A stretch of DNA of 64,000 nucleotides, taken from the NCBI RefSeq assembly GCF_000695255.1, contig NZ_JMIB01000006.1:186001-250000 (forward strand), in the 5' to 3' direction. Shown piece after piece: positions 21,198 to 30,330 of this stretch (its first letter is position 1; each line of letters begins with the position of its first letter). The notes below the pieces were generated by a model. It made no database searches and was not told where the DNA came from. It saw only the letters and a list, made by a program, of their open reading frames with translations. The position numbers and the translations under genes were made by a program. This DNA is from Photobacterium galatheae. Lineage in GTDB: Bacteria; Pseudomonadota; Gammaproteobacteria; Enterobacterales; Vibrionaceae.

Positions 21198-21626
21198 TTA
21201 GATGTCTAGAACTTGTGGCTGCTGTGCAGCGTGGTTGTGCTCGCTACCTGCGTAAACTTTCAGTTTACGGAACATAGCACGGCCTAGAGGACCTTTAGGA
21301 AGCATGCCTTTCACAGCGATTTCAATGATAGCTTCTGGCTTTTTGTCCAGCAGCTTGTCAAAGCTGATAGTTTTCAGACCGCCGATGTAACCAGTGTGAC
21401 GGTGGTACATCTTATCAGTACGTTTCGCGCCAGTTACTGCAACTTTCTCAGCGTTGATAACAACGATGTAGTCACCGGTGTCAACGTGAGGAGTATACTC
21501 AGGCTTGTGCTTACCGCGCAGACGAGATGCGATTTCTGCTGACAGACGACCCAGTGTTTTACCTTCAGCGTCTACAACATACCAGTCACGTTTTACAGTT
21601 TCTGGTTTAGCAACGAAAGTTTTCAT
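21198..21626 (-). CDS. rplM: 50S ribosomal protein L13
   Basis: L13 is an early-assembly large-subunit protein. At 142 residues it matches the family exactly ([39 protein letters not shown]). It leads the rplM-rpsI operon. In E. coli L13 represses its own operon by binding the mRNA leader. Confidence 0.98.
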   Translation of the reverse strand: MKTFVAKPETVKRDWYVVDAEGKTLGRLSAEIASRLRGKHKPEYTPHVDTGDYIVVINAEKVAVTGAKRTDKMYHRHTGYIGGLKTISFDKLLDKKPEAIIEIAVKGMLPKGPLGRAMFRKLKVYAGSEHNHAAQQPQVLDI

Positions 21627-21771
21627 GCTAATTCTTACCCAAATTTAAATAGTTTCACTTTCTAAGAACGCAAAGCGCTCTCTCTGTATATAGAGCCCAG
21701 TCATCACCCCTTCGAGTGGTTGGCACTCCCGGCATAACGCCGTCACAGGTACGGTGGGTCGCAGGATTATA
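21627..21771 (-). promoter_or_regulatory. rplM promoter and structured 5' leader (candidate L13 autoregulatory leader)
   Basis: A perfect minus-strand -10 hexamer TATAAT lies at 21766-21771; the -35 is weak. The roughly 130-base leader that follows contains complementary segments around 21700-21755, as expected for the known L13-binding leader of gammaproteobacteria. I infer the regulatory role from position and family knowledge; the fold was not computed. Confidence 0.5.
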
Positions 21772-21780
21772 CGGAAGCAT

Positions 21781-21826
21781 GGGGAAAAAATCACCTTTTT
21801 TTCAAAAAAAGTTCTGACTTTTCCCC
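21781..21826. repeat. Long A/T-rich inverted repeat between zapE and rplM
   Basis: GGGGAAAA (21781-21788) and TTTTCCCC (21819-21826) are perfect arms, with additional A-run/T-run complementarity inside. It lies just after the zapE stop and overlaps the -35 region of the rplM promoter. It could end zapE transcription, but it lacks a clean T-tail. Confidence 0.4.
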
Positions 21827-21859
21827 TACTGACAAATGGCAGTCTTTGTTAAACAAGAG

Positions 21860-22969
21860 CTATGCCAGATGCGGCCGGGCCAGATACTCATGGCTCTGCA
21901 TTTCAATCAATCGCGAACAGCAGCGCTTGAACTCAAAGCTCAGTCGGCCACTTTGGTACAATTGCGCCATACTGGCTTCCGCAGAGATGATCAGTTTGAC
22001 ATGCCGTTCGTAAAACTCATCCACCATGGCAATAAAGCGGCGGGCTGCATCATCGTCTTTTTCCGTCAGCACCGGTACATTGGACAACAAGACACTGTGA
22101 TACATCTGAGCAATTTCCATGTAATCGCTCTGGCTGCGTGCGCCACGGCAAAGTGCCTCAAAAGTAAAATGAACCACACCATCGGCTTCATGACAGGTTG
22201 CAATCGGCCGGTCATGGATCGTGATCTCACCACCTTCACGGCGGGGCTCCACCGACAACTGCATAAAGTAGTGCTTCATATTCTCCGCCGCGCGGGCATC
22301 AAGCGGCCAGTGATAAATCTCCGCCTGCTCCAGTGTCCGGAGACGATAATCCACACCTGAATCGACGTTGACGACCTCACAGTGCTCTTTGATGAGGTCA
22401 ATCGCAGGCAGAAAACGGGCTCGCTGCAAGCCATTGCGGTAAAGCTCATCCGGCGGGATATTCGACGTTGCCACCAACGTAATCCCGCGACGGAACAATG
22501 CCTGGAACAGGGTCCCCAGGATCATCGCATCGGTGATATCTGAGACAAAAAACTCATCGAAACAAATGATGTCCGTCTCTTGCTTAAAACGATCCGCGAC
22601 CGTTTCCAGTGGATCAGTCTGATGCCCTAAAGACTGCATTTCCTTATGAACACGGTGCATAAATCGGTGAAAGTGCATCCGCATTTTGCGTTCCGTCGGC
22701 AAACAGTCAAAGAAAGTATCAACCAAATATGTTTTGCCGCGACCGACGCCACCCCAGAAATACAAACCTTTCACCGGTTTGACTGACACTTGCGTTTGGC
22801 GCCTGAACAAACGTCCGAGCAATGTCGGCTTCTCGGGTACCGGCTTGGGCGCCAGCATCCGATGATAGAGATCATCCAGGTGAGAAACCGCCATTGCCTG
22901 AGCCGCATCAGGCAAAAAGCCGGGGTTTTTCAGATCGTTTTGATAGCGTTGTTCCGGAGTCATCCTCAT
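21860..22969 (-). CDS. zapE: Cell division ATPase ZapE (AFG1 family)
   Basis: ZapE is an ATPase that associates with the Z-ring during constriction and destabilises FtsZ polymers. The Walker A motif GGVGRGKT is at residues 73-80, Walker B CFDEFFVSD near 135, and the conserved ATSNIPPDELY follows. It has 369 residues. The start is MRMTPEQRYQ or the ATG two codons later. It is divergent from zapG, as in enterics, where the pair flanks the degQS and rplM-rpsI genes. Confidence 0.95.
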   Translation of the reverse strand: MRMTPEQRYQNDLKNPGFLPDAAQAMAVSHLDDLYHRMLAPKPVPEKPTLLGRLFRRQTQVSVKPVKGLYFWGGVGRGKTYLVDTFFDCLPTERKMRMHFHRFMHRVHKEMQSLGHQTDPLETVADRFKQETDIICFDEFFVSDITDAMILGTLFQALFRRGITLVATSNIPPDELYRNGLQRARFLPAIDLIKEHCEVVNVDSGVDYRLRTLEQAEIYHWPLDARAAENMKHYFMQLSVEPRREGGEITIHDRPIATCHEADGVVHFTFEALCRGARSQSDYMEIAQMYHSVLLSNVPVLTEKDDDAARRFIAMVDEFYERHVKLIISAEASMAQLYQSGRLSFEFKRCCSRLIEMQSHEYLARPHLA

Positions 22970-23119
22970 CCTGCTCAGTCACTGAGAGCCATCAGTTGTC
23001 AGCACAACCCATGCCTCTGAATATTTCCATCTTTAGTCGTAGATAGTACCACGACACTTCATGTGCATGTATAGTAACTAAATAACCCCCTAATAGGCCG
23101 ATATGCTTATTAGATAAAA

Positions 23120-23135
23120 AACAGGTCAACCTGTT
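23120..23135. promoter_or_regulatory. 16-bp inverted repeat upstream of zapG
   Basis: AACAGGT and ACCTGTT are perfect 7-bp arms separated by CA, located 27 bases before the zapG start in the divergent zapE-zapG region. The shape fits a dimeric repressor site, but I recognise no regulator for it. Confidence 0.35.
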
Positions 23136-23161
23136 GTACTCACAGTCACAAGGAGTTTTTC

Positions 23162-23602
23162 ATGGCTTGGATCTACGCGATTTTGATTTTTGTCGCAGGC
23201 GCGCTGGTCGGTGCTTTTGCCGCCCGTTTGGGGAATAAAAATCTGAAGCAGCAAAAAGAGCTACAAAAAGAACTGGATAAAACCAAGTATCAGCTGGAGC
23301 AGTATCGTCAGGAACTCATCGATCATTTTGCCCGCAGTTCAGATCTGCTCGACAACCTGGCAAAAGATTACAGCAAACTCTATGAGCACATGGCAAAAAC
23401 CTCTGCCGAGCTGATGCCCAACCTGCCTGAACAGGATAATCCGTTCTCACAGCGCATCAGTACGCTCACTGCTGTCGCAGAAGCGCCTGAATCTGACAGC
23501 GAGGAAGAGTCCACCCAACCACCACGCGACTACGCCAATGGTGCCTCGGGCCTGTTGAAAACAGAAGAACGTCCGTTGGAAGAACCCGCAAAAGCGAGCT
23601 AA
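23162..23602 (+). CDS. zapG: ZapG (YhcB), DUF1043 membrane protein
   Basis: ZapG is an inner-membrane protein with one N-terminal membrane segment (about residues 2-21) followed by a long cytoplasmic coiled coil. In E. coli it interacts with division and elongation proteins. The family stretch ELIDHFARSSDLLDNLAKDY is present, followed by a low-complexity acidic tail. It has 146 residues. An AAGGAG ribosome-binding site precedes the start. It is divergent from zapE. Confidence 0.92.
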   Translation: MAWIYAILIFVAGALVGAFAARLGNKNLKQQKELQKELDKTKYQLEQYRQELIDHFARSSDLLDNLAKDYSKLYEHMAKTSAELMPNLPEQDNPFSQRISTLTAVAEAPESDSEEESTQPPRDYANGASGLLKTEERPLEEPAKAS

Positions 23603-23616
23603 TACGACCTTGTCCG

Positions 23617-23656
23617 CCTGACCGTGTCATCCCCTTTCTGAGGCGCCACGGTCAGG
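23617..23656. repeat. 10-bp inverted repeat between zapG and degQ
   Basis: CCTGACCGTG (23617-23626) and CACGGTCAGG (23647-23656) are perfect arms around a 20-base loop. No T-run follows on either strand, so it is not a standard intrinsic terminator, although it may help end the zapG transcript or protect its 3' end. Confidence 0.5.
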
Positions 23657-23695
23657 GTCTGAAATTCACAATTTGTTTCAAACTGAATCATGTTC

Positions 23696-23724
23696 GGAAC
23701 TTTGCCCGATTTTGCCAGTCGTAA
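23696..23724 (+). promoter_or_regulatory. Sigma-E type promoter upstream of degQ
   Basis: GGAACTT (23696-23702) is followed after 15 bases by GTCGTAA (23718-23724). The -35 is identical to the E. coli sigma-E consensus GGAACTT; the -10 resembles GTCTAA; and the spacing is right. It would start transcription about 30 bases before degQ, linking this protease to envelope stress. Confidence 0.65.
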
Positions 23725-23755
23725 TAAGCACTTGTTAAACCGGAGTTGAGTCACG

Positions 23756-25123
23756 ATGAAAAAACCTTTCCTTGTATTGAGTGCGCTGGCGTTCAGTATT
23801 AGCGCAGTGATGTCCCCTGTCACAGCCTCTGCCGCTCTACCTCTGGCTGTCAATGAGCAGCAGCTACCCAGCCTGGCCCCAATGCTGGAGCAAGTCACCC
23901 CAGCCGTAGTAAGTATCGCCGTCGAAGGCAAGCATGTTTCTAAACAACAGATCCCGGAGCCCTTCCGCTACTTTTTCGGGCCAAACTTCCCGAGCGAACA
24001 ACTGCAGGAACGTCCATTCCGAGGTTTGGGTTCGGGCGTCATTATTAATGCAAATAAAGGTTATGTCGTCACCAACCATCACGTGATTGACGGTGCGGAT
24101 AAAATCATGGTTCAGCTCCATGATGGCCGGGAGCTGAAAGCGGAGCTCATTGGCAGCGACGAAATGTCAGATATTGCGCTGCTTCGTCTGGAAAACACCA
24201 AAAACCTGAAAGCCATCAAAATGGCAGACTCGGATAAACTGCGCGTCGGTGATTTTTCTGTCGCAATCGGTAACCCATTCGGATTGGGTCAGACGGTGAC
24301 GTCAGGGATCATTTCCGCTCTGGGCCGCAGTGGCCTCAATATCGAAAACTTCGAGAATTTCATCCAGACGGATGCTGCCATCAACAGCGGTAATTCCGGT
24401 GGTGCACTGGTGAACCTGAACGGCGAACTGGTGGGTATCAATACCGCGATTCTTGGCCCGAACGGCGGGAACGTAGGGATTGGCTTTGCCATTCCTTCAA
24501 ACATGGTGAAAAACCTGACCGGCCAGATCCTTGAATATGGTGAAGTCAAACGTGGCGTCCTGGGTGTTCAGGGGGGAGAACTCACCTCTGAGCTGGCCGA
24601 AGCCTTTGGCTACGAAACAAACCACGGTGCCTTCGTCAATCAGGTCATGCCAGGCTCCGCAGCTGAAAAAGCGGGCCTGAAAGCAGGAGATATTATTGTT
24701 TCTGTCAATGATAAAGCGATCCGTACTTTTGGGGAACTGCGCGCCAAAATTGCGACCTTAGGTGCTGGCAAGAAAGTTAAACTTGGCGTGTTGCGTGACG
24801 GAGATGAAATGGACTTTAGCGTCACCCTGCAAGAAGCCGAAATGGCCAATCTGAAAGCAGACCATCTGCATCAGAGCCTGCAAGGTGCTGAATTCAGTAA
24901 CACCACGGCTGCGGACAAGGTCAAAGGGGTCAAAGTCACCCGCATTGATCCGCAGTCAATGGCTGCACGCTACGGCCTCAAAGAAGGCGACATTATTATC
25001 GGACTGAACCGACAGCCGATCCGAAATCTGGGAGAACTGCGGAAGGCGCTGGATAAACAGCCGTCAGTCCTGGCTCTGGAGATCAAACGCGACGTGCACG
25101 AGCTCTACCTCATCATCCGATAA
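23756..25123 (+). CDS. degQ: Periplasmic serine endoprotease DegQ/Do family
   Basis: This periplasmic HtrA protease and chaperone handles misfolded envelope proteins. A signal peptide (cleavage likely after VTASA, residues 22-26) precedes a trypsin-like domain with catalytic His109, Asp139 and Ser214 (GNSGGA). Two PDZ domains follow, around 260-350 and 365-450. The 455-residue length and short Q-linker fit DegQ rather than the longer DegP; many Vibrionaceae carry only this one Do protease, so it may cover both roles. It has its own sigma-E type promoter and a terminator before degS. Confidence 0.93.
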   Translation: MKKPFLVLSALAFSISAVMSPVTASAALPLAVNEQQLPSLAPMLEQVTPAVVSIAVEGKHVSKQQIPEPFRYFFGPNFPSEQLQERPFRGLGSGVIINANKGYVVTNHHVIDGADKIMVQLHDGRELKAELIGSDEMSDIALLRLENTKNLKAIKMADSDKLRVGDFSVAIGNPFGLGQTVTSGIISALGRSGLNIENFENFIQTDAAINSGNSGGALVNLNGELVGINTAILGPNGGNVGIGFAIPSNMVKNLTGQILEYGEVKRGVLGVQGGELTSELAEAFGYETNHGAFVNQVMPGSAAEKAGLKAGDIIVSVNDKAIRTFGELRAKIATLGAGKKVKLGVLRDGDEMDFSVTLQEAEMANLKADHLHQSLQGAEFSNTTAADKVKGVKVTRIDPQSMAARYGLKEGDIIIGLNRQPIRNLGELRKALDKQPSVLALEIKRDVHELYLIIR

Positions 25124-25153
25124 ATCGTTTGATAAATTGTTCGATAAATCATT
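25118..25153. repeat. Three tandem 12-bp units across the degQ stop codon
   Basis: CGATAAATCGTT, TGATAAATTGTT and CGATAAATCATT follow each other directly. The first copy contains the degQ stop codon TAA, and each later copy repeats that TAA in the same frame. The unit seems to have been duplicated from the end of the gene. Confidence 0.8.
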
Positions 25154-25165
25154 CACCCTCTCATC

Positions 25166-25190
25166 AGTCCGGGCCATTGCCCGGACTTTT
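25166..25190 (+). terminator. Intrinsic terminator of degQ
   Basis: GTCCGGGC and GCCCGGAC form a perfect 8-bp stem with loop CATT, followed by TTTT. It separates degQ from degS. Confidence 0.82.
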
Positions 25191-25232
25191 CACATTTTTA
25201 CATTTCTCGCAACTCCGCACCGCTTCGACTTG

Positions 25233-25259
25233 TTGAAAACTGGATGTAAATGCTATTCT
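25233..25259 (+). promoter_or_regulatory. Promoter candidate for degS
   Basis: TATTCT (25254-25259) is preceded by TGC, an extended -10 arrangement; TTGAAA (25233-25238) lies 15 bases upstream, a short spacing that an extended -10 could tolerate. This fits independent, constitutive expression of degS. Confidence 0.4.
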
Positions 25260-25319
25260 CAAGCGGTTTTTTAACTTTCTGCAATCAACGCAAAACGTAG
25301 GTCAATCGGGAGAGCATCA

Positions 25320-26384
25320 ATGCTGGCATTTTTAGGTCGATCCGCCTTACTGGGCGTTCTGACGGCTGGACTACTGCTACTTGCTTTCCCGGGCCTGCGC
25401 AGCCAAATGTTTTCCCCGACAGCCGCATTAAACGGCCAGCCCTCTATTCCTCAGCAAATCTCTTTCAGCTATGCCGTCCGCCGGGCCTCGCCAGCGGTAG
25501 TGAATATTTACAATCGTCGCTATAACGCTGAGGATCGCCTTCAACTCAGCACCCAAGGGCTTGGCTCTGGCGTCATCATGAGTGAAAAAGGCTATATCGT
25601 CACGAACTACCATGTCGTTGCTGAAGCCGATCAAGTGATTGTCGCACTTCAGGACAGCCGTATTTTTACGGCTCAGCTGATTGGTAAAGACAAGCGAACA
25701 GACATCGCCGTGCTGAAGATTCAGTCGGAAAACCTACCCGTCATCCCCCTCAACCCAGATTATGCCCCCTCGGTTGGCGACGTGGTACTGGCCATCGGGA
25801 ACCCGTACAATCTGGGTCAAACCACAACCTACGGGATTATCTCAGCCACCGGACGCTCCGGGATGAGCTTCTACGGCCGACAGGACTTCCTGCAAACGGA
25901 TGCTGCAATCAATGACGGTAACTCTGGTGGCGCGCTGGTGAATACACGTGGGGAGCTGGTCGGGATCAACACCGCCTCTTTCCAGCAGGCAACAGATATC
26001 GAAACCTATGGCATCTCCTTTGCCATTCCGTTCAAGCTCACCCAAAAAATCATGAACAAACTGATTGCCGATGGCCGGGTGATCCGCGGTTATCTCGGCA
26101 TTGATGGCCGGGAAATCAATCCGGTGATGGCACGACTTTATGATGCCGACCAGGTCAGCGGCATTATCGTCATGGGGATGGATCCCAACGGGCCGGCTTA
26201 CAAAGCAGGATTTAAGGTTCAGGACATTCTGGTAGAGATCGGCGATAAGCCGGTCACAGACATGCGAAATGTACTGGATATTGTCACTGAGCTTCGCCCC
26301 GGAACTTATGTCGAAATGACTGTTCTGCGGAACGGGCAACCGAAAAAGCTCAACGTTCTGATTGGTGACGAACCGGACCGATAA
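25320..26384 (+). CDS. degS: Inner-membrane stress-sensing protease DegS
   Basis: DegS senses unfolded outer-membrane proteins through its PDZ domain and cleaves RseA to release sigma E. The 354-residue protein has an N-terminal membrane anchor (about 5-25), a protease domain with His98, Asp128 and Ser202, and a single PDZ domain from about 255. The single PDZ and uncleaved anchor distinguish it from DegQ. The degQ-degS order is conserved. An octanucleotide repeat starts one base after its stop codon. Confidence 0.95.
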   Translation: MLAFLGRSALLGVLTAGLLLLAFPGLRSQMFSPTAALNGQPSIPQQISFSYAVRRASPAVVNIYNRRYNAEDRLQLSTQGLGSGVIMSEKGYIVTNYHVVAEADQVIVALQDSRIFTAQLIGKDKRTDIAVLKIQSENLPVIPLNPDYAPSVGDVVLAIGNPYNLGQTTTYGIISATGRSGMSFYGRQDFLQTDAAINDGNSGGALVNTRGELVGINTASFQQATDIETYGISFAIPFKLTQKIMNKLIADGRVIRGYLGIDGREINPVMARLYDADQVSGIIVMGMDPNGPAYKAGFKVQDILVEIGDKPVTDMRNVLDIVTELRPGTYVEMTVLRNGQPKKLNVLIGDEPDR

Positions 26385-26385
26385 C

Positions 26386-26440
26386 AAGAAAAGAAGAAAA
26401 GAAGAAAAGAAGAAAAGAAGAAAAGAAGAAAAGAAGAAAA
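26386..26440. repeat. Octanucleotide tandem repeat (AAGAAAAG, about 6.9 copies)
   Basis: Seven near-complete perfect copies of AAGAAAAG follow the degS stop codon. On the minus strand the tract is pyrimidine-only (CTTTTCTT) and lies 80 bases downstream of the murA stop. Perfect 8-bp repeats are prone to slipped-strand copy-number change. It lies outside both flanking coding regions. Confidence 0.95.
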
Positions 26441-26478
26441 CTACAGTATCACAAAAAACAATCAAGCCATGAAATACC

Positions 26479-26502
26479 CCAGGCACAGCAGGCCGTGCCT
26501 GG
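26479..26502. terminator. Hairpin between convergent degS and murA
   Basis: CCAGGCAC and GTGCCTGG are perfect 8-bp arms with an 8-base loop. The flanks are only weakly T-rich on the minus strand (GGTATTTC) and A-rich on the plus, so this is a weak intrinsic terminator candidate. Confidence 0.4.
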
Positions 26503-26520
26503 AAAATCAGTGAGAAAGAC

Positions 26521-28042
<1,522 letters not shown>

Positions 28043-28055
28043 AAGCTATCCTCAA

Positions 28056-28376
28056 CTACACTTCCATACAGGCAGCCAGCACCGTGTCGACATGACTAAG
28101 GCGGAGCAGCGTGAACAATTGTTCCGGCACTCTTTGCAACACTAGATGACGTCCCGCCTGACTGAGTTCCCTTTGCAGATGCAGTAACATCACCATACCT
28201 GAAGAGTCTACCCGAGCCAGGTCAGACAGATCGATCGTGACCTTAGCATCTTGTGGCATCCATTCACGTCTTTGCTGCCAAAAGGCTGGCACTGTGTCAC
28301 GTTCCAACGCCCCTGACAAGCGATAATGGCCATTTTCCAGCACTTGCCAATGGATGGCGCCATGATTCATGGTCAT
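28056..28376 (-). CDS. mlaB: MlaB, STAS-domain subunit of the Mla phospholipid transporter
   Basis: MlaB is a cytoplasmic STAS protein that binds the MlaF ATPase and is needed for assembly and activity of the MlaFEDB complex. The 106-residue protein carries the STAS core DLARVDSSGMVMLLHL near the middle. It overlaps the mlaC 3' end by 4 bases. Confidence 0.92.
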   Translation of the reverse strand: MTMNHGAIHWQVLENGHYRLSGALERDTVPAFWQQRREWMPQDAKVTIDLSDLARVDSSGMVMLLHLQRELSQAGRHLVLQRVPEQLFTLLRLSHVDTVLAACMEV

Positions 28377-29011
28377 TTTCCCTCTGGCTTGATTGGCTTA
28401 GCCGAAATCGCACGAAGATCCCGGGTCACCTTGTCGATTCCTTCCGTCCGCAGCCGGCCACTCCACTCACTTTGTTGCGTTGTGATCATGCTGACGCCTT
28501 CAGCAACCATGTCATATCCCTGCCACTCATTGCTTTGCTTATTTTTACGCAATTTGAAATTCAGACGGATGGGCGGGCGCTGAGGATCCAGAATATCCAC
28601 GCGAATCGACACAATCGAACTATTCGCCGGTACTTTCCTGGCCGGCTCAATGCGAATCTCCTGATTCGTATACTGCGTCAGCACCTGAGCGTAAGAAGCG
28701 ACCAGGTAATCAGAAAATGCATTCACAAACTCATTACGCTGTTCTTTACTGGTCTGCTTCAACTGCGGGCCAAGCACTTTGTAAGCGGCATAACGGGTGT
28801 TGATGTAAGGCAGCAACTCCTGACGAACCACAGTCCGCAGGTGTTCAGGATTACGCTGAATTTGTGGCTGCTCTGCTTTTAAACGGGCAAATGTCTGCTG
28901 TGATACAGCCTCCATCATTTTATAAGGATCACTTTTATCAACCGGTGCCGCATGAGCAAACAGCGGTAGACTGGCAACGAACGCAAGCCAGAAGATTTTG
29001 AATACTTTCAT
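28373..29011 (-). CDS. mlaC: MlaC, periplasmic phospholipid-binding protein
   Basis: MlaC shuttles phospholipid between the outer-membrane MlaA complex and inner-membrane MlaFEDB. The 212-residue protein has a Sec signal (FWLAFVASLPLFAHA) and a Tol-Tol-Ttg2-like domain with the conserved QRNEFVNAFSDYLVASY stretch. It sits between mlaD and mlaB. Confidence 0.94.
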   Translation of the reverse strand: MKVFKIFWLAFVASLPLFAHAAPVDKSDPYKMMEAVSQQTFARLKAEQPQIQRNPEHLRTVVRQELLPYINTRYAAYKVLGPQLKQTSKEQRNEFVNAFSDYLVASYAQVLTQYTNQEIRIEPARKVPANSSIVSIRVDILDPQRPPIRLNFKLRKNKQSNEWQGYDMVAEGVSMITTQQSEWSGRLRTEGIDKVTRDLRAISAKPIKPEGK

Positions 29012-29021
29012 GGTTTATTCC

Positions 29022-29501
29022 TTAGTTATCGCCGTCGTTCCCAATACTGTACAGTACCTGACCAATCATCTCCTCCAGCACCAGTGCGGATTTGGTATCT
29101 TCAATGATGTCGCCATCTTCCAGCATCACAATGCCTTCATCGACAAAGCCTGGCGTCAGCCCCAGATACTGCTCTCCCAGCAGCCCTGATGTAAGAATGG
29201 CAGCCGAACTGGTTTCTGGGAAGTAACCGAACTTTTGATCAATCGCCAGTGTCACGACAGGAACATAAGTCGTCGTATCCAGCGTAATATCACTCACGGT
29301 ACCAATGGTGACACCGCCCACTTTCACAGGGGAACGCACTTTCAGACCGCCAATATTGTCAAAACGCGCTTTCAGATTATAAGTCTCTGAGCCACCCAGA
29401 TTTCTGACATCCGCGACCTGAAAGATCAACACCAGCAAGGCAACAATCCCTGCCAGGACAAAAGTGCCGACCCATAATTCTAATTGTCTGTTCTGTTGCA
29501 T
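29022..29501 (-). CDS. mlaD: MlaD, MCE-domain subunit of the Mla transporter
   Basis: MlaD forms the hexameric periplasmic ring on the MlaFE transporter through which phospholipid passes. The 159-residue protein has one N-terminal membrane segment (about 10-28) and one MCE domain (YNLKARFDNIGGLKVRSPVKVGGV). It starts 2 bases after the mlaE stop. Confidence 0.95.
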   Translation of the reverse strand: MQQNRQLELWVGTFVLAGIVALLVLIFQVADVRNLGGSETYNLKARFDNIGGLKVRSPVKVGGVTIGTVSDITLDTTTYVPVVTLAIDQKFGYFPETSSAAILTSGLLGEQYLGLTPGFVDEGIVMLEDGDIIEDTKSALVLEEMIGQVLYSIGNDGDN

Positions 29502-29503
29502 GA

Positions 29504-30286
29504 TTAATTCCCAAACATAAGTGCTGTCAGCACAAAATCCAATCCTAATACCGCCAGTGAAGAATTCACGACGGTCCGGGTCGTTGCCCGGCTGATCCCT
29601 TCAGATGTCGGCACGGCATCAAACCCGTTAAACACCGCAATCCAGGTCACGGTGATCGCAAAACAAAGTGATTTGATCAGGCTGTTCCCAATGTCATAGC
29701 CCAATTCAACCGAAGACTGCATCACAGACCAGAAGCTGCCATGATCGATACCTTTCCAGTTAACGCCGACCAACTGGCCACCCCAGATACCAATGGCAAT
29801 AAAGAGCATTGCCAGCAGCGGCATCGAAATCACCCCAGCCCAGAAACGCGGCGCAACAACACGACGCAACGGATCGACAGCCATCATTTCCATGCTGGAG
29901 ATCTGCTCTGTCGCTTTCATCAAACCGATTTCAGCGGTCAGTGCCGAACCGGCACGGCCGGCAAACAACAGCGCGGTCACGACAGGTCCCAGCTCACGCA
30001 GCAAAGACAAAGCCACCATCTGCCCCAAGCTGGTTTCAGCACCAAAATCCACCAGCACAATAAATCCCTGAAGGCTGAGCACCATGCCGATAAACAAACC
30101 GGAAACCATAATGATCGCCACAGACAACACACCCACGCTGTAAAGCTGTTTCATCAGCAGCGGGAACATTTTGGCCGGCTGTGGTTTACTCACCAGCGCA
30201 CCAAACAGCAACAGGCTCGCCCGCCCCAAGGTCCGACAGCGGGACAGTGAGCGATGCCCGAGCCGTGCAACAAAATCCGTTAACAT
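29504..30286 (-). CDS. mlaE: MlaE, permease subunit of the Mla transporter
   Basis: MlaE is the membrane permease of the phospholipid ABC transporter. The 260-residue protein has several hydrophobic segments and the family stretch [23 protein letters not shown]. It lies between mlaF and mlaD; the 44-base gap to mlaF is longer than the other intergenic gaps of the operon. Confidence 0.95.
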   Translation of the reverse strand: MLTDFVARLGHRSLSRCRTLGRASLLLFGALVSKPQPAKMFPLLMKQLYSVGVLSVAIIMVSGLFIGMVLSLQGFIVLVDFGAETSLGQMVALSLLRELGPVVTALLFAGRAGSALTAEIGLMKATEQISSMEMMAVDPLRRVVAPRFWAGVISMPLLAMLFIAIGIWGGQLVGVNWKGIDHGSFWSVMQSSVELGYDIGNSLIKSLCFAITVTWIAVFNGFDAVPTSEGISRATTRTVVNSSLAVLGLDFVLTALMFGN

Positions 30287-30330
30287 ATTATGAAAATACC
30301 TTTATTCACGATATCGCATTCACCCGACGG

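Noticed and set aside
23617..23656. Intrinsic terminator after zapG
   Set aside because: Perfect arms but a 20-base loop and no T-run on either strand; listed only as an inverted repeat.
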